Origin: Bacillus bingmayongensis
GTDB taxonomy: Bacteria; Bacillota; Bacilli; Bacillales; Bacillaceae_G
Direction of reading: 5' to 3'
Length of the DNA stretch: 64,000 nt
Assembly (NCBI RefSeq): GCF_000299035.1
Contig: NZ_JH921520.1
Location: 62,242-126,241 of the forward strand
The position numbers and the translations under genes were made by a program. The notes under the pieces were generated by a model. The model worked only from the letters and a program-made list of their open reading frames with translations, did not search any database and had not been told where the DNA came from. The first letter of the stretch is position 1. Each line of letters begins with the position of its first letter. Below, piece after piece: positions 15,740 through 23,313 of this stretch.

Positions 15740-15803
15740 GCAGGATTTCCCCCGCATTAATGGGCAGTAAGACCCCCGCCGACTAAAGTTTTACTTTGTA
15801 GAA
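15740..15803 (+). repeat. Degenerate fragment of a bcr1-type repeat
   Basis: CCCCGCATTAATGGGCAGTAAGACC and GACTAAAGTTTTACTTTG resemble the two ends of the bcr1 copies at 28503 and 63199, but the middle is missing. Probably an internally deleted relic. Confidence 0.5.
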
Positions 15804-15813
15804 TGAAGTTGAG

Positions 15814-15918
15814 TATGTTCACCTCAATTTTCAAAAAGACATACGTTTGTAACATTGAAATGCTACAACAGTCTTTAAATAGTATCTTTTTAGGAAGATA
15901 AATTTAGAGGTGAACATA
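15814..15918 (+). promoter_or_regulatory. Inverted repeat that would pair with the ribosome binding site of the phosphoesterase gene
   Basis: TATGTTCACCTC at 15814-15825 is the exact complement of GAGGTGAACATA at 15907-15918, which contains the Shine-Dalgarno sequence and the first base of the start codon. A weaker five-pair extension flanks it. In a transcript starting upstream of 15814 the start site would be buried in a 12-bp stem with an 81-base loop. Confidence 0.5.
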
Positions 15919-16880
15919 TGAAAGCGAACTTAGAACACTCCAAAATAAATAGAATGGATTTGAACGAGGAAATACCTTCTTTGGAACAAGTCAAAGGGGG
16001 TACTTCCTTATTGCGGTTTAGAAGAATAGGTATCATTTCTCTCATACTATTCATTCTTCCGATAACAATTTATATATATGCTTTTCATTTTGAAACGAAT
16101 TCATTGTCAGTCACATGGAATGATATTGAGAATCCAAATATTCCAGAAGGTTTTCATGGTGTGAAAATCGTACAGTTTTCAGACACGCATTTTGGACCAA
16201 ATTTTCCTCATAAACAGCAACAAATGTTAGTAGATAAAATCAATAAGCTAAAACCTGATATTGTAGTTTTTACAGGTGATTTAATAGACAAATTTGGAGA
16301 GTATACTGCAGAAAGGGCACAATCACAAACCATTCTAGCTCAAATTCGAGCACCTCTTGGTAAATATGCTGTATTTGGCAATCATGACCGGGGTGGTGGA
16401 GGCGGTCATTTATACAAAAATTATATGGAGAAGGCTGGTTTTACTGTTTTGAATAATGAAATGAAAAAGGTTAAGGCTGCCAATGGTGATTACATTACAA
16501 TTTCTGGTCTTGACGATTTTTTACTTGGAAAACCAAAAGTTCAGCCTACTCTTCAGCATCTTAGAACAGAGGATTTTAACTTACTATTAGTGCATGAACC
16601 GGATGCTGTAGACCAGATATTTGAATATCCAGTGGACCTTCAAATATCTGGTCATAGTCATGGTGGACAAGTACAGCTCCCGTTCATAGGTCCTATCATT
16701 ACTACTTCATTAGCAAATAAATATGTAGAAGGGCTTTATTCATTGGAAGGAAAGAGTGAGCCATTACAGTTGTATGTGAATCGTGGTATTGGTACGACTA
16801 GAATGCCGGTACGGTTTTTAAGCAAGCCGGAACTTTCTGTTTTTTCGTTAAAGAGAACGAGCAGTCATGGGAAAAGATAG
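15918..16880 (+). CDS. Membrane-anchored calcineurin-like metallophosphoesterase
   Basis: A 320-residue protein: about 38 cytosolic residues, one transmembrane helix (IGIISLILFILPITIYIYAF, residues 38-57), then a phosphoesterase domain outside the membrane. All metal-binding blocks are there: SDTHFG, TGDLIDK, FGNHDRGGGG and GHSHGGQVQLP. It resembles the YkuE/YaeI group of dinuclear metal phosphodiesterases, some acting on lipid-linked substrates at the cell surface. GAGGTG precedes ATG and may be occluded by the upstream inverted repeat. It is a single gene. Confidence 0.85.
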   Translation: MKANLEHSKINRMDLNEEIPSLEQVKGGTSLLRFRRIGIISLILFILPITIYIYAFHFETNSLSVTWNDIENPNIPEGFHGVKIVQFSDTHFGPNFPHKQQQMLVDKINKLKPDIVVFTGDLIDKFGEYTAERAQSQTILAQIRAPLGKYAVFGNHDRGGGGGHLYKNYMEKAGFTVLNNEMKKVKAANGDYITISGLDDFLLGKPKVQPTLQHLRTEDFNLLLVHEPDAVDQIFEYPVDLQISGHSHGGQVQLPFIGPIITTSLANKYVEGLYSLEGKSEPLQLYVNRGIGTTRMPVRFLSKPELSVFSLKRTSSHGKR

Positions 16881-17025
16881 TATGTTTACTGTTTACGAAG
16901 TTATTAAAAATAGAGACTAGATGTAATTCAGTACAAATACGACAAATTATGACAATTTTATCTCCTTATATCTGTTATCTTAAATAAGTTCGTTATTTTT
17001 ACCAGATACATAGGAGGATTTTTGA

Positions 17026-17652
17026 ATGTCAAAAAAGTTATTGTTACTATTGCTTAGCAGTTTGTGTGCATTTGTTTTAACAGCGTGTACAGGTGCAGAT
17101 GATGAAGCAAAACAGGCAGAAAAGAAAGAACAAAAAGAAGAGAAAAAACAAATAGACGAAAAGAAAGTGGAAGAAGATAAAAAGATAGAAGAAGGGAAAC
17201 ATAAACAAGAAGAAGAGCAACGAGCAGAAGAAGAAAAACGTAAGCAAGAAGAACAACAACGAGTAGAAGAAGAAAAACGAAAACAAGAAGAACAACAACG
17301 AGTAGAAGAAGAAAAAGGAAAACAAGAAGAGCAACAACGAGTAGAAGAAGAAAAAGGAAAACAAGAAGAGCAACAACGAGCAGAGGAAGAAAAACAAAGA
17401 CAAGCAGGGCAACAAACTCAAAAAACAGTGCAACAAGAAAGAGCACCAAAACAAGCACAAACAAGTGGAGGCAAACCAACAAGGTCGCAAATTTCAGTTG
17501 GCTCTCATGTGGAGATTGTCTTAGATAAGGACCGTAGTAAACGTGTTAGCGGTGTTGTAAAAGACATTTTAACCAATACGGAGACGCATACATACGGTAT
17601 TAAAGTACGATTACAAGATGGGCAAATTGGTAGAGTACAGAGTGTCGGTTAA
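17026..17652 (+). CDS. Lipoprotein with coiled-coil repeats and a YwbE-like domain
   Basis: A 208-residue protein: signal peptide MSKKLLLLLLSSLCAFVL ending in lipobox LTAC (Cys about residue 21), a highly charged helical region with five 13-residue repeats (R-V/A-EEEKxKQEEQQ), a Gln/Pro linker, and a C-terminal 48-residue domain from about 161. That domain, GSHVEIVLDKDRSK then VSGVVKDILTN and GIKVRLQDGQIGRVQ, resembles the YwbE family (DUF2196), normally a free cytosolic protein of about 65 residues. Here it would be exported and tethered to the membrane through a long helix. AGGAGG precedes the start; a strong terminator follows. Function unknown. Confidence 0.8.
   Translation: MSKKLLLLLLSSLCAFVLTACTGADDEAKQAEKKEQKEEKKQIDEKKVEEDKKIEEGKHKQEEEQRAEEEKRKQEEQQRVEEEKRKQEEQQRVEEEKGKQEEQQRVEEEKGKQEEQQRAEEEKQRQAGQQTQKTVQQERAPKQAQTSGGKPTRSQISVGSHVEIVLDKDRSKRVSGVVKDILTNTETHTYGIKVRLQDGQIGRVQSVG
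17221..17415 (+). repeat. 39-bp coding minisatellite, five copies
   Basis: Five in-frame 39-bp units encode 13-residue helical repeats of the lipoprotein. Units 2-4 are nearly identical at the DNA level, so copy number could change by recombination without breaking the frame. Confidence 0.8.
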
Positions 17653-17656
17653 TAAG

Positions 17657-17704
17657 AAAAGAGGTTATCCTAAAAGTGAATTTTTAGGATAACCTCTTTT
17701 TTTA
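17657..17704 (+). terminator. Terminator after the YwbE-domain lipoprotein
   Basis: A long stem, AAAAGAGGTTATCCTAAAA with its complement, has a GTGAA loop and an extended T run. Confidence 0.92.
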
Positions 17705-17923
17705 TTTTGTAAGAGAAAGTTTATTCATGAAACTATTTTATGTCACTAGATAACGTGATAAAATTTTAGTTACTGTGCATATAATCATAAAAAACGAATG
17801 TGTTTGTTAGTAGGTTTTGTAATATTTTGATTGGGTTCATATTTTTAGGGGTCATACAATTGATAGAGTTTTATATTGTAAATATTCACAGAATTTTTAG
17901 AGAAACATGGGGGTGACTGCTAG

Positions 17924-19741
17924 ATGCCCAAACCATTAAAGAAAAATAGTCGCTATATGGTTGGATTGGACAGTCTAAGGGGCCTAGCTATACTAGGTGT
18001 TATTTTATATCATATCAATTTTAATTGGATGCCTGGAGGATTCTTAGGTGTCACTGTATTTTTTGTACTTTCGGGTTATCTAATTACAGATATTTTGTCC
18101 ATAGAATGGAAGAGAAATAAGAGGATTGACTTGAAGAATTTCTGGCTCCGTAGGGCAAGGAGATTACTTCCTGGAATGCTTGTCATGCTTGTAATTGTTT
18201 TAGCATGGATTACAATTTTTCATAGTTCTTTGTTAGGAAAGATGCGAGGGGATTCATTAGCAGCTTTATTGTATTTCAGTAACTGGTGGTATATTTATCA
18301 CAAATTATCATACTTTGAGAGTTTTAATCAACTTTCACCGCTAAATCATTTTTGGTCGTTAGCTGTTGAAGAACAGTTCTATGTAGTTTGGCCATTTATC
18401 ATTAGCCTTGCATTTTATTACATAAAAAAGAAATCACGTATTATTTTATTCATCATTTTAGGAGCAGTTGCTTCCGCATTAGCAATGGCAATTCTGTATG
18501 AACCAGGAGCTGACCCAAGCAGAATTTATTATGGTACTGATACGAGAGCTTTTTCCTTATTGATTGGAGCAGCACTTGCCTTAATTTGGCCGAGCAGTAG
18601 GCTTGCAAATAAAATTATTCCAAAAGCACGTCTCATTCTTGATGTAGTTGGAGGAATTTCTCTTATTATTATTCTCGTTATGTTTTGGAAGACGAATCAG
18701 TATGATCCGTTTCTATATCGCGGAGGCATGGTCATTTTATCGATTGCTACTGCCTTGTTAGTGGCGAACCTTGCTCATCCAGCTAGCCGAATCGCTCAAT
18801 TTTTAAGGTTTAGACCACTGCGCTGGATGGGGGTACGATCGTACGGGATATATCTTTGGCATTATCCGATTATCACATTGACGAGTTCGAAAGTAAATGC
18901 TGGAGAATTTCAGCTTACAAGAGCGATTCTTCAATTTTTACTTATTATAGTAGTTGCACAAATTTCATGGAAGTTTATCGAAAATCCAATACGACAAGGT
19001 GCACTACAGAACATTCAGTTTAGAAACTTAAGACTTAAAAACTTAGCTTTAGGCGGTAAGTTAGCTTTAATATGCGCATTATTTGTTTCTTCGATAGCTG
19101 TTTTTGGATTATCAACAGCTAGTAAAGCGAAGGAGAATCCTCCAAAAGATAAGGTGGAAACAGTACAAACGGAACCGGCGAAACACCCAGTTGCAGTTCG
19201 GGAAAAACCGGCTGATGAACCACCTCAAAATAAGGAACAACAAGAAGCTACTGTGCAGCCTAAAGATCCTCAAACGGTTACAGCTGTAGGTGATTCCATT
19301 ATGATTGACATCGCTCCGTATTTAAAAAATGTTTTTCCTAATATTAGGATTGATGCGAAAATTGGTCGCCAGCTGTCGAAAGCAATTCCTGCGGTGGAAC
19401 AGCTGAAGAGTGAGGGGAATTTAGGGGATCATGTCATTGTTGGATTAGGTACAAATGGAGCCTTTACTAAGGACCAATTAGTATCATTAGTAAAACTGAT
19501 TGGGAATGAACGTAAAATTGTATTAATCAATACGAGGGTACCACGTCCATGGGAATCATTAGTGAATGAGAAATTAAAAGAAGTGGCATCTGAATATCAA
19601 AATGTAACGCTAATTGATTGGTATTCAGCAAGTGCTGGAAATAAGGCGTATTTTGAACCGGACGGCGTACATTTAACGAAAACAGGTGCAGAAGCATATG
19701 CATCACTTGTGACAAAACAAATAAATCAAGCGAACCAATGA
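17924..19741 (+). CDS. OatA-like membrane O-acyltransferase (acyltransferase-3 + SGNH)
   Basis: A 605-residue two-domain protein. Residues 1-380 are a ten- or eleven-helix acyltransferase-3 domain (GLDSLRGLAILGVILYHINF, FWLRRARRLLPGM, LWHYPIITL). After a charged Pro/Glu-rich linker (residues 395-440) comes an extracellular SGNH hydrolase domain with VGDSIMI (Ser), GLGTNGAF (Asn) and the EPDGVHLT Asp/His pair. This is the layout of OatA, which O-acetylates peptidoglycan and gives lysozyme resistance; related proteins modify other cell-wall polymers. GGGGGTG precedes the start. It is a single gene, flanked by terminators. Confidence 0.88.
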   Translation: MPKPLKKNSRYMVGLDSLRGLAILGVILYHINFNWMPGGFLGVTVFFVLSGYLITDILSIEWKRNKRIDLKNFWLRRARRLLPGMLVMLVIVLAWITIFHSSLLGKMRGDSLAALLYFSNWWYIYHKLSYFESFNQLSPLNHFWSLAVEEQFYVVWPFIISLAFYYIKKKSRIILFIILGAVASALAMAILYEPGADPSRIYYGTDTRAFSLLIGAALALIWPSSRLANKIIPKARLILDVVGGISLIIILVMFWKTNQYDPFLYRGGMVILSIATALLVANLAHPASRIAQFLRFRPLRWMGVRSYGIYLWHYPIITLTSSKVNAGEFQLTRAILQFLLIIVVAQISWKFIENPIRQGALQNIQFRNLRLKNLALGGKLALICALFVSSIAVFGLSTASKAKENPPKDKVETVQTEPAKHPVAVREKPADEPPQNKEQQEATVQPKDPQTVTAVGDSIMIDIAPYLKNVFPNIRIDAKIGRQLSKAIPAVEQLKSEGNLGDHVIVGLGTNGAFTKDQLVSLVKLIGNERKIVLINTRVPRPWESLVNEKLKEVASEYQNVTLIDWYSASAGNKAYFEPDGVHLTKTGAEAYASLVTKQINQANQ

Positions 19742-19791
19742 TTTGATTCGCTTCAGAGGAAAATTCAGTAGGTTAATTGTAATAAATGGAT

Positions 19792-19828
19792 AAAAAAGAA
19801 CTTGTAGATATACTACAAGTTCTTTTTT
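19792..19828 (+). terminator. Terminator after the O-acyltransferase gene
   Basis: AAAAAAGAACTTGTAG pairs with CTACAAGTTCTTTTTT around an ATATA loop, about 50 bases after the stop. Confidence 0.9.
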
Positions 19829-19994
19829 GACTTATATTTAATAACAGGGGGATAAACAGATAACATAGCTCAAACACAAAGAACGGGGAGTTCTATTTTC
19901 AGTTAACCTGACAAGTTCAGTATATAACATATAGAAGCATTTTTACGTGTACATTATTGAAAATTATGTGAATTATCAAACTGGCGAGTGAGAG

Positions 19995-20221
19995 TTTGTT
20001 CCATTCATTCATATTTCATAACGAAAATGGCAAAGAAGAAATGGTACGTTTTCTTCTTGTTGATTGATACACCAGAAACAAAACATCCGCGTTTAGGTGT
20101 ACAACCACTTGGACATGAAGCAAGTGCATTTACGAAAAAATATGCAAGTGTAGAAAAGCAAATTCAACTTGAAATTGATGTGAGTGATCGTGACGAAGAT
20201 GGAATTGCTTGTGATAAATAA
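19995..20221 (+). pseudogene. Remnant of a staphylococcal-nuclease-type nuclease with excalibur end
   Basis: One frame reads ENGKEEMVRFLLVD and then stops; the next frame continues IDTPETKHPRLGVQ and GHEASAFTKK. Together these are the N-terminal half of a thermonuclease (YncB/YokF type). The break is a tandem TGAT duplication (GATTGAT before ACACCAGAA); deleting four bases restores VDTPETKHPR. After QIQLEID the central and C-terminal nuclease parts, with the catalytic Glu/Arg, are missing and the sequence passes to DRDEDGIACDK, an excalibur-type calcium-binding end. No signal peptide or start region is recognisable upstream. A multiply broken gene. Confidence 0.7.
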
Positions 20222-20224
20222 AAT

Positions 20225-20259
20225 AAAAAGAATTCGCTTAAGAGGCGGATTCTTTTTTT
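20225..20259 (+). terminator. Terminator after the nuclease remnant
   Basis: AAAAAGAATTCGC pairs with GCGGATTCTTTTT (one G-U pair), preserved although the gene is broken. Confidence 0.8.
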
Positions 20260-20404
20260 CTTTTAGTAGCACAAATGTATAAATGAGGTTGAATTTTTCT
20301 ACATTATTCGATATTACTTTGGTTAAACACCATTGTCGTTTATTATAATAATGTGTGTTAGTAATCATATAGAGAAAGTATATAGCTTTTGAGGAAGTGT
20401 TAAA

Positions 20405-21604
20405 GTGAAAAGAAACTTTATCTCATTTCAAGAAGAAAAGAAAAGTGCTTTGCTCTTTTTATGGGTATTGAATATTGTATGGGTTATATATGAAATAGTT
20501 TATTCTATTATGCTAGAAGATTCTGTACCACTTATAAGATTAGATGTTCAAGTTCCAAAGCTTTTGTATACAGTTGGCTTAATAGTATGTAGCGTATATA
20601 TGATGAAAAAGAAACAGGTATATCGTATTAAGTATGTATATTTGATTGCTTATATGTGTGCAGAAATTTTTAATTTGTACTGGTATGCAATCCACAATAA
20701 AGTAGCATTTGATGATGGGAATATACTTGAATTTGTTTTTATTTTATTTGTGCCAATTTTTATGAGTAAAAGATACTTACTGTGGATATTTTTGATTATT
20801 ATGGGGAAATATAGTTCGTTTTTGGTCCTAGGAAAAAAAGAGGCATTTATGCCGTTGGTTATGTATAGTCTTTTATTATTTGTAACGTATTTCTTATTGA
20901 ATCGATTTTTACAGTACCTTTCTGCTGTAAATAATGTAATGATAGAAAAACGAGAGTCTGAAAAGCTCGTAGTTATTGGGAAAATGGCAGCGTCTGTTGG
21001 GCATGAAATTAAAAATCCACTTTCATCATTAAGGGGATTTACACAATTGCAGAAAGAGAAATATGCAGATGATAAAGTGTATGAACATATGATTGATGAA
21101 ATTGAGCATATAAACAATATGGTAAGTGAACTTATGGCAATGGCAACTTGTAAGCCTTCTACCTACAGTAATCATTTAATAGAAGAAATTGTATCAAATG
21201 CGATGAAAGAAATGAGTGCAGAAATCGACAGAAAACAGCTGTATCTAACTTATGATGTTGCACCTGATCCAATAAAAATAGATTGTGATAATCGTAAATT
21301 AAAAGAAGGATTTCTATACATAATAAAAAATGCAATTGAAGCAATGGAACATGGTGGAACACTTTGGATACGTATTAAGAAAAGAAATGAAGATCGTGTA
21401 ATAGTAAGTATCGTAGATAATGGGTGTGGCGTGCAGGAAGAGAACTTAAATCGTATAACAGAAGCTTTCTATACGACAAAGACAGGTGGCATAGGTTTAG
21501 GGCTTACTGTTGCTTGTAAAATTATTGAAGAACATAATGGGGAAATACATATTACGAGTAAAAGAAACGTAGGAACGACAGTAGACATTATTTTACCTAT
21601 ATAA
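20405..21604 (+). CDS. Membrane sensor histidine kinase
   Basis: A 399-residue kinase that starts at GTG 20405 after GAGGAAG. Five or six membrane helices in residues 15-180 form the sensor. The dimerisation/phosphoacceptor box follows with His200 (SVGHEIKNPLSSLRGF), then an ATPase domain with N box YIIKNAIEAM, G1 VDNGCGV, F box EAFYTTK and G2 GGIGLGLTV. The layout resembles the multi-pass sporulation kinases of B. cereus-group bacteria (KinB-like), which feed phosphate to Spo0F. No response regulator gene is adjacent, as for those orphan kinases. The next gene but one is a paralogue without the His. A structured repeat follows its stop. Confidence 0.88.
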   Translation: MKRNFISFQEEKKSALLFLWVLNIVWVIYEIVYSIMLEDSVPLIRLDVQVPKLLYTVGLIVCSVYMMKKKQVYRIKYVYLIAYMCAEIFNLYWYAIHNKVAFDDGNILEFVFILFVPIFMSKRYLLWIFLIIMGKYSSFLVLGKKEAFMPLVMYSLLLFVTYFLLNRFLQYLSAVNNVMIEKRESEKLVVIGKMAASVGHEIKNPLSSLRGFTQLQKEKYADDKVYEHMIDEIEHINNMVSELMAMATCKPSTYSNHLIEEIVSNAMKEMSAEIDRKQLYLTYDVAPDPIKIDCDNRKLKEGFLYIIKNAIEAMEHGGTLWIRIKKRNEDRVIVSIVDNGCGVQEENLNRITEAFYTTKTGGIGLGLTVACKIIEEHNGEIHITSKRNVGTTVDIILPI

Positions 21605-21789
21605 ATACAAATTGAAAAACCGACATAAAACCATTCTTTTTAGGTGGAAGAGAGCATCCGACCATGCATAGAAGCGGTCAGATTCTCTGCCCCATACCAA
21701 GTGAAAACAAAGAGAGAAAACGAGTGCAGGTCACCTTTTGTTCGTCATAGCACCGGCTTATATGTTGGAAAACCAAAATGGATATATAG
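21605..21789 (+). repeat. Structured interspersed repeat, copy 1
   Basis: A 185-bp repeat related to copies at 30434 and 31229: the start ATACAAATTGAAAA, a shared middle around TAGAAGCGG, and the end GGATATATAG. Three hairpins are predicted; here they pair with CCG/CGG, CTGC/GCAG and GGT/ACC. It lies between the two kinase paralogues on the same strand as the genes. It may correspond to one of the described bcr repeat families of the B. cereus group, but I cannot say which. Confidence 0.7.
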
Positions 21790-21837
21790 AAGGCAAGATT
21801 AGTAAAGTATGTGTATTGTAAATAAAGGAGTTACTAC

Positions 21838-23061
21838 ATGGACAGTGTTTATAAATTAACAAGAGAAGAGATTCGAACGTTAAAGTTGTTTTTAGGTTTA
21901 TTCTTTGCGACTTTTTTTATCTATGATGTTGCATATTATTATATTATGCCTAAGCTAGAAGGGGGAAGAGATGGGGCTCCAATTCTAGAAAGAGGTTTAG
22001 GGATATGGTTGTATATTCTCATGATTATATTGGTGTTTGTGGGAATATATGTGGCGAAGCGACAGAATCCATATACTGTGAAATATATTATTTTCATAGG
22101 GTATAATCTATTAGATTTCATTCATAACTTTATCATTTACTATGGAACAGATTTAGAGTTTGATGCAGGAAATATAGTAGAAGGATTTTTCTTCCTTTTT
22201 GCACCATTCTTTGTGAATAAACGCTATTTTTGGTTAGTAGCGGTAGGGACAATAGTAAAGTATGCCCTAATGGGTGTGGTTGTGCATTCTTTTATTGTTC
22301 TCATTCCCATTGTCCTTTGTAGCTTGTTTTCCATTATAGGATGGATTGTTTTATTGAGATTCCAATCTTATATACACACAATTGAAATGACGCATAAGGA
22401 ATTGCAAAAGTCGGAGAAAATGGCTGTAATCGGAAGAATGGCAACAGTTATCGGTTTTAAAATGCGTAATCCATTAAGGCTTTTAAAAGGCTTTATTAGA
22501 GGACAACAAGAAAAGTATCCTGAGGATAAAGTATATTGCGATATTATGGAACAAGAAATGGAACGAATTGATATTATAGCAAATGATTTGATGATATTAG
22601 GAAATTCAAAATCAAAAGTATATACACTTCACGATATAAAAGAGATGATTTTATATGTTGAGCGTATTATTGGCGGAACAGCAGCTCAGCAAGGAATTAC
22701 AATTCATACGACTTATAGTGAAAAAATGCCTCTTATTAAATGTGATGATGTACAGCTGAAACAAGTATTTTTAAACTTAATAAAAAATGCAATTGAAGCT
22801 ATGCCAAATGGTGGAACGATTACAATTCAGGTAGCTGTAAAAGAGGCTATGATCATTCGGGTCACAGATGAAGGTTGTGGCATACCAAAAGACAAAATTT
22901 CTAAGCTTAGTGAAGCTTTTTATACAACGAAAGAAGAAGGAACTGGCTTAGGGTTAATGGTTACATATAAGATTATTGAAGAGCACCAAGGGAAAATACA
23001 ATTTGAGAGTGAAGTTGGAGTTGGAACTACGGTTGAGATTGCGCTCCCAATTTCACAATAA
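21838..23061 (+). CDS. Histidine-kinase-like protein lacking the phospho-acceptor His
   Basis: A 407-residue paralogue of the kinase at 20405, with the same multi-helix sensor, linker and ATPase order. The ATPase motifs are intact: LNLIKNAIEAM, DEGCGIP, EAFYTTK and GTGLGL. In the dimerisation box, however, the sequence is VIGFKMRNPLRLLKGF: Phe207 and Lys208 replace the His-Glu of the active kinase (SVGHEIKNPL). It therefore cannot autophosphorylate in the usual way. The frame is intact with AAAGGAG upstream, so it is not an obvious pseudogene. It might dimerise with or inhibit a kinase, bind ATP for signalling, or be drifting. A terminator follows. Confidence 0.85.
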   Translation: MDSVYKLTREEIRTLKLFLGLFFATFFIYDVAYYYIMPKLEGGRDGAPILERGLGIWLYILMIILVFVGIYVAKRQNPYTVKYIIFIGYNLLDFIHNFIIYYGTDLEFDAGNIVEGFFFLFAPFFVNKRYFWLVAVGTIVKYALMGVVVHSFIVLIPIVLCSLFSIIGWIVLLRFQSYIHTIEMTHKELQKSEKMAVIGRMATVIGFKMRNPLRLLKGFIRGQQEKYPEDKVYCDIMEQEMERIDIIANDLMILGNSKSKVYTLHDIKEMILYVERIIGGTAAQQGITIHTTYSEKMPLIKCDDVQLKQVFLNLIKNAIEAMPNGGTITIQVAVKEAMIIRVTDEGCGIPKDKISKLSEAFYTTKEEGTGLGLMVTYKIIEEHQGKIQFESEVGVGTTVEIALPISQ

Positions 23062-23064
23062 AGT

Positions 23065-23107
23065 AAAAAGAGAAAATTCGTTCAACAAACGAATTTTCTC
23101 TTTTTTT
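23065..23107 (+). terminator. Terminator after the kinase-like gene
   Basis: AAAAAGAGAAAATTCGTT pairs with AACGAATTTTCTCTTTTT around a 4-5 base loop. Confidence 0.92.
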
Positions 23108-23313
23108 GATGTCATAAGCCTTACATATCATTGGGGTTCTAGTAGTCCTTAAGTTTCAAAGTTAGCAAATTGCATGAAGAAGGATTACTAACAGATTGCT
23201 TTAGGATTATATCATATAAAGTATGAAGAAATGATATGCAATATTTCATATTATAGTTTAGAATAACGTAGCCTATTGATAGGTAGATGTTTACATAGCA
23301 AAAAAGGAAGCGG

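Noticed and set aside
17054-17490. Minus-strand ORFs of about 140 residues opposite the coiled-coil lipoprotein
   Set aside because: Poly-Leu/Val/Phe products are the complement of the Glu/Lys/Gln repeats; no start signal.
23108-23313. Gene between the kinase-like gene and the MFS gene (70-residue minus frame)
   Set aside because: No ribosome binding site and no family resemblance; treated as intergenic.
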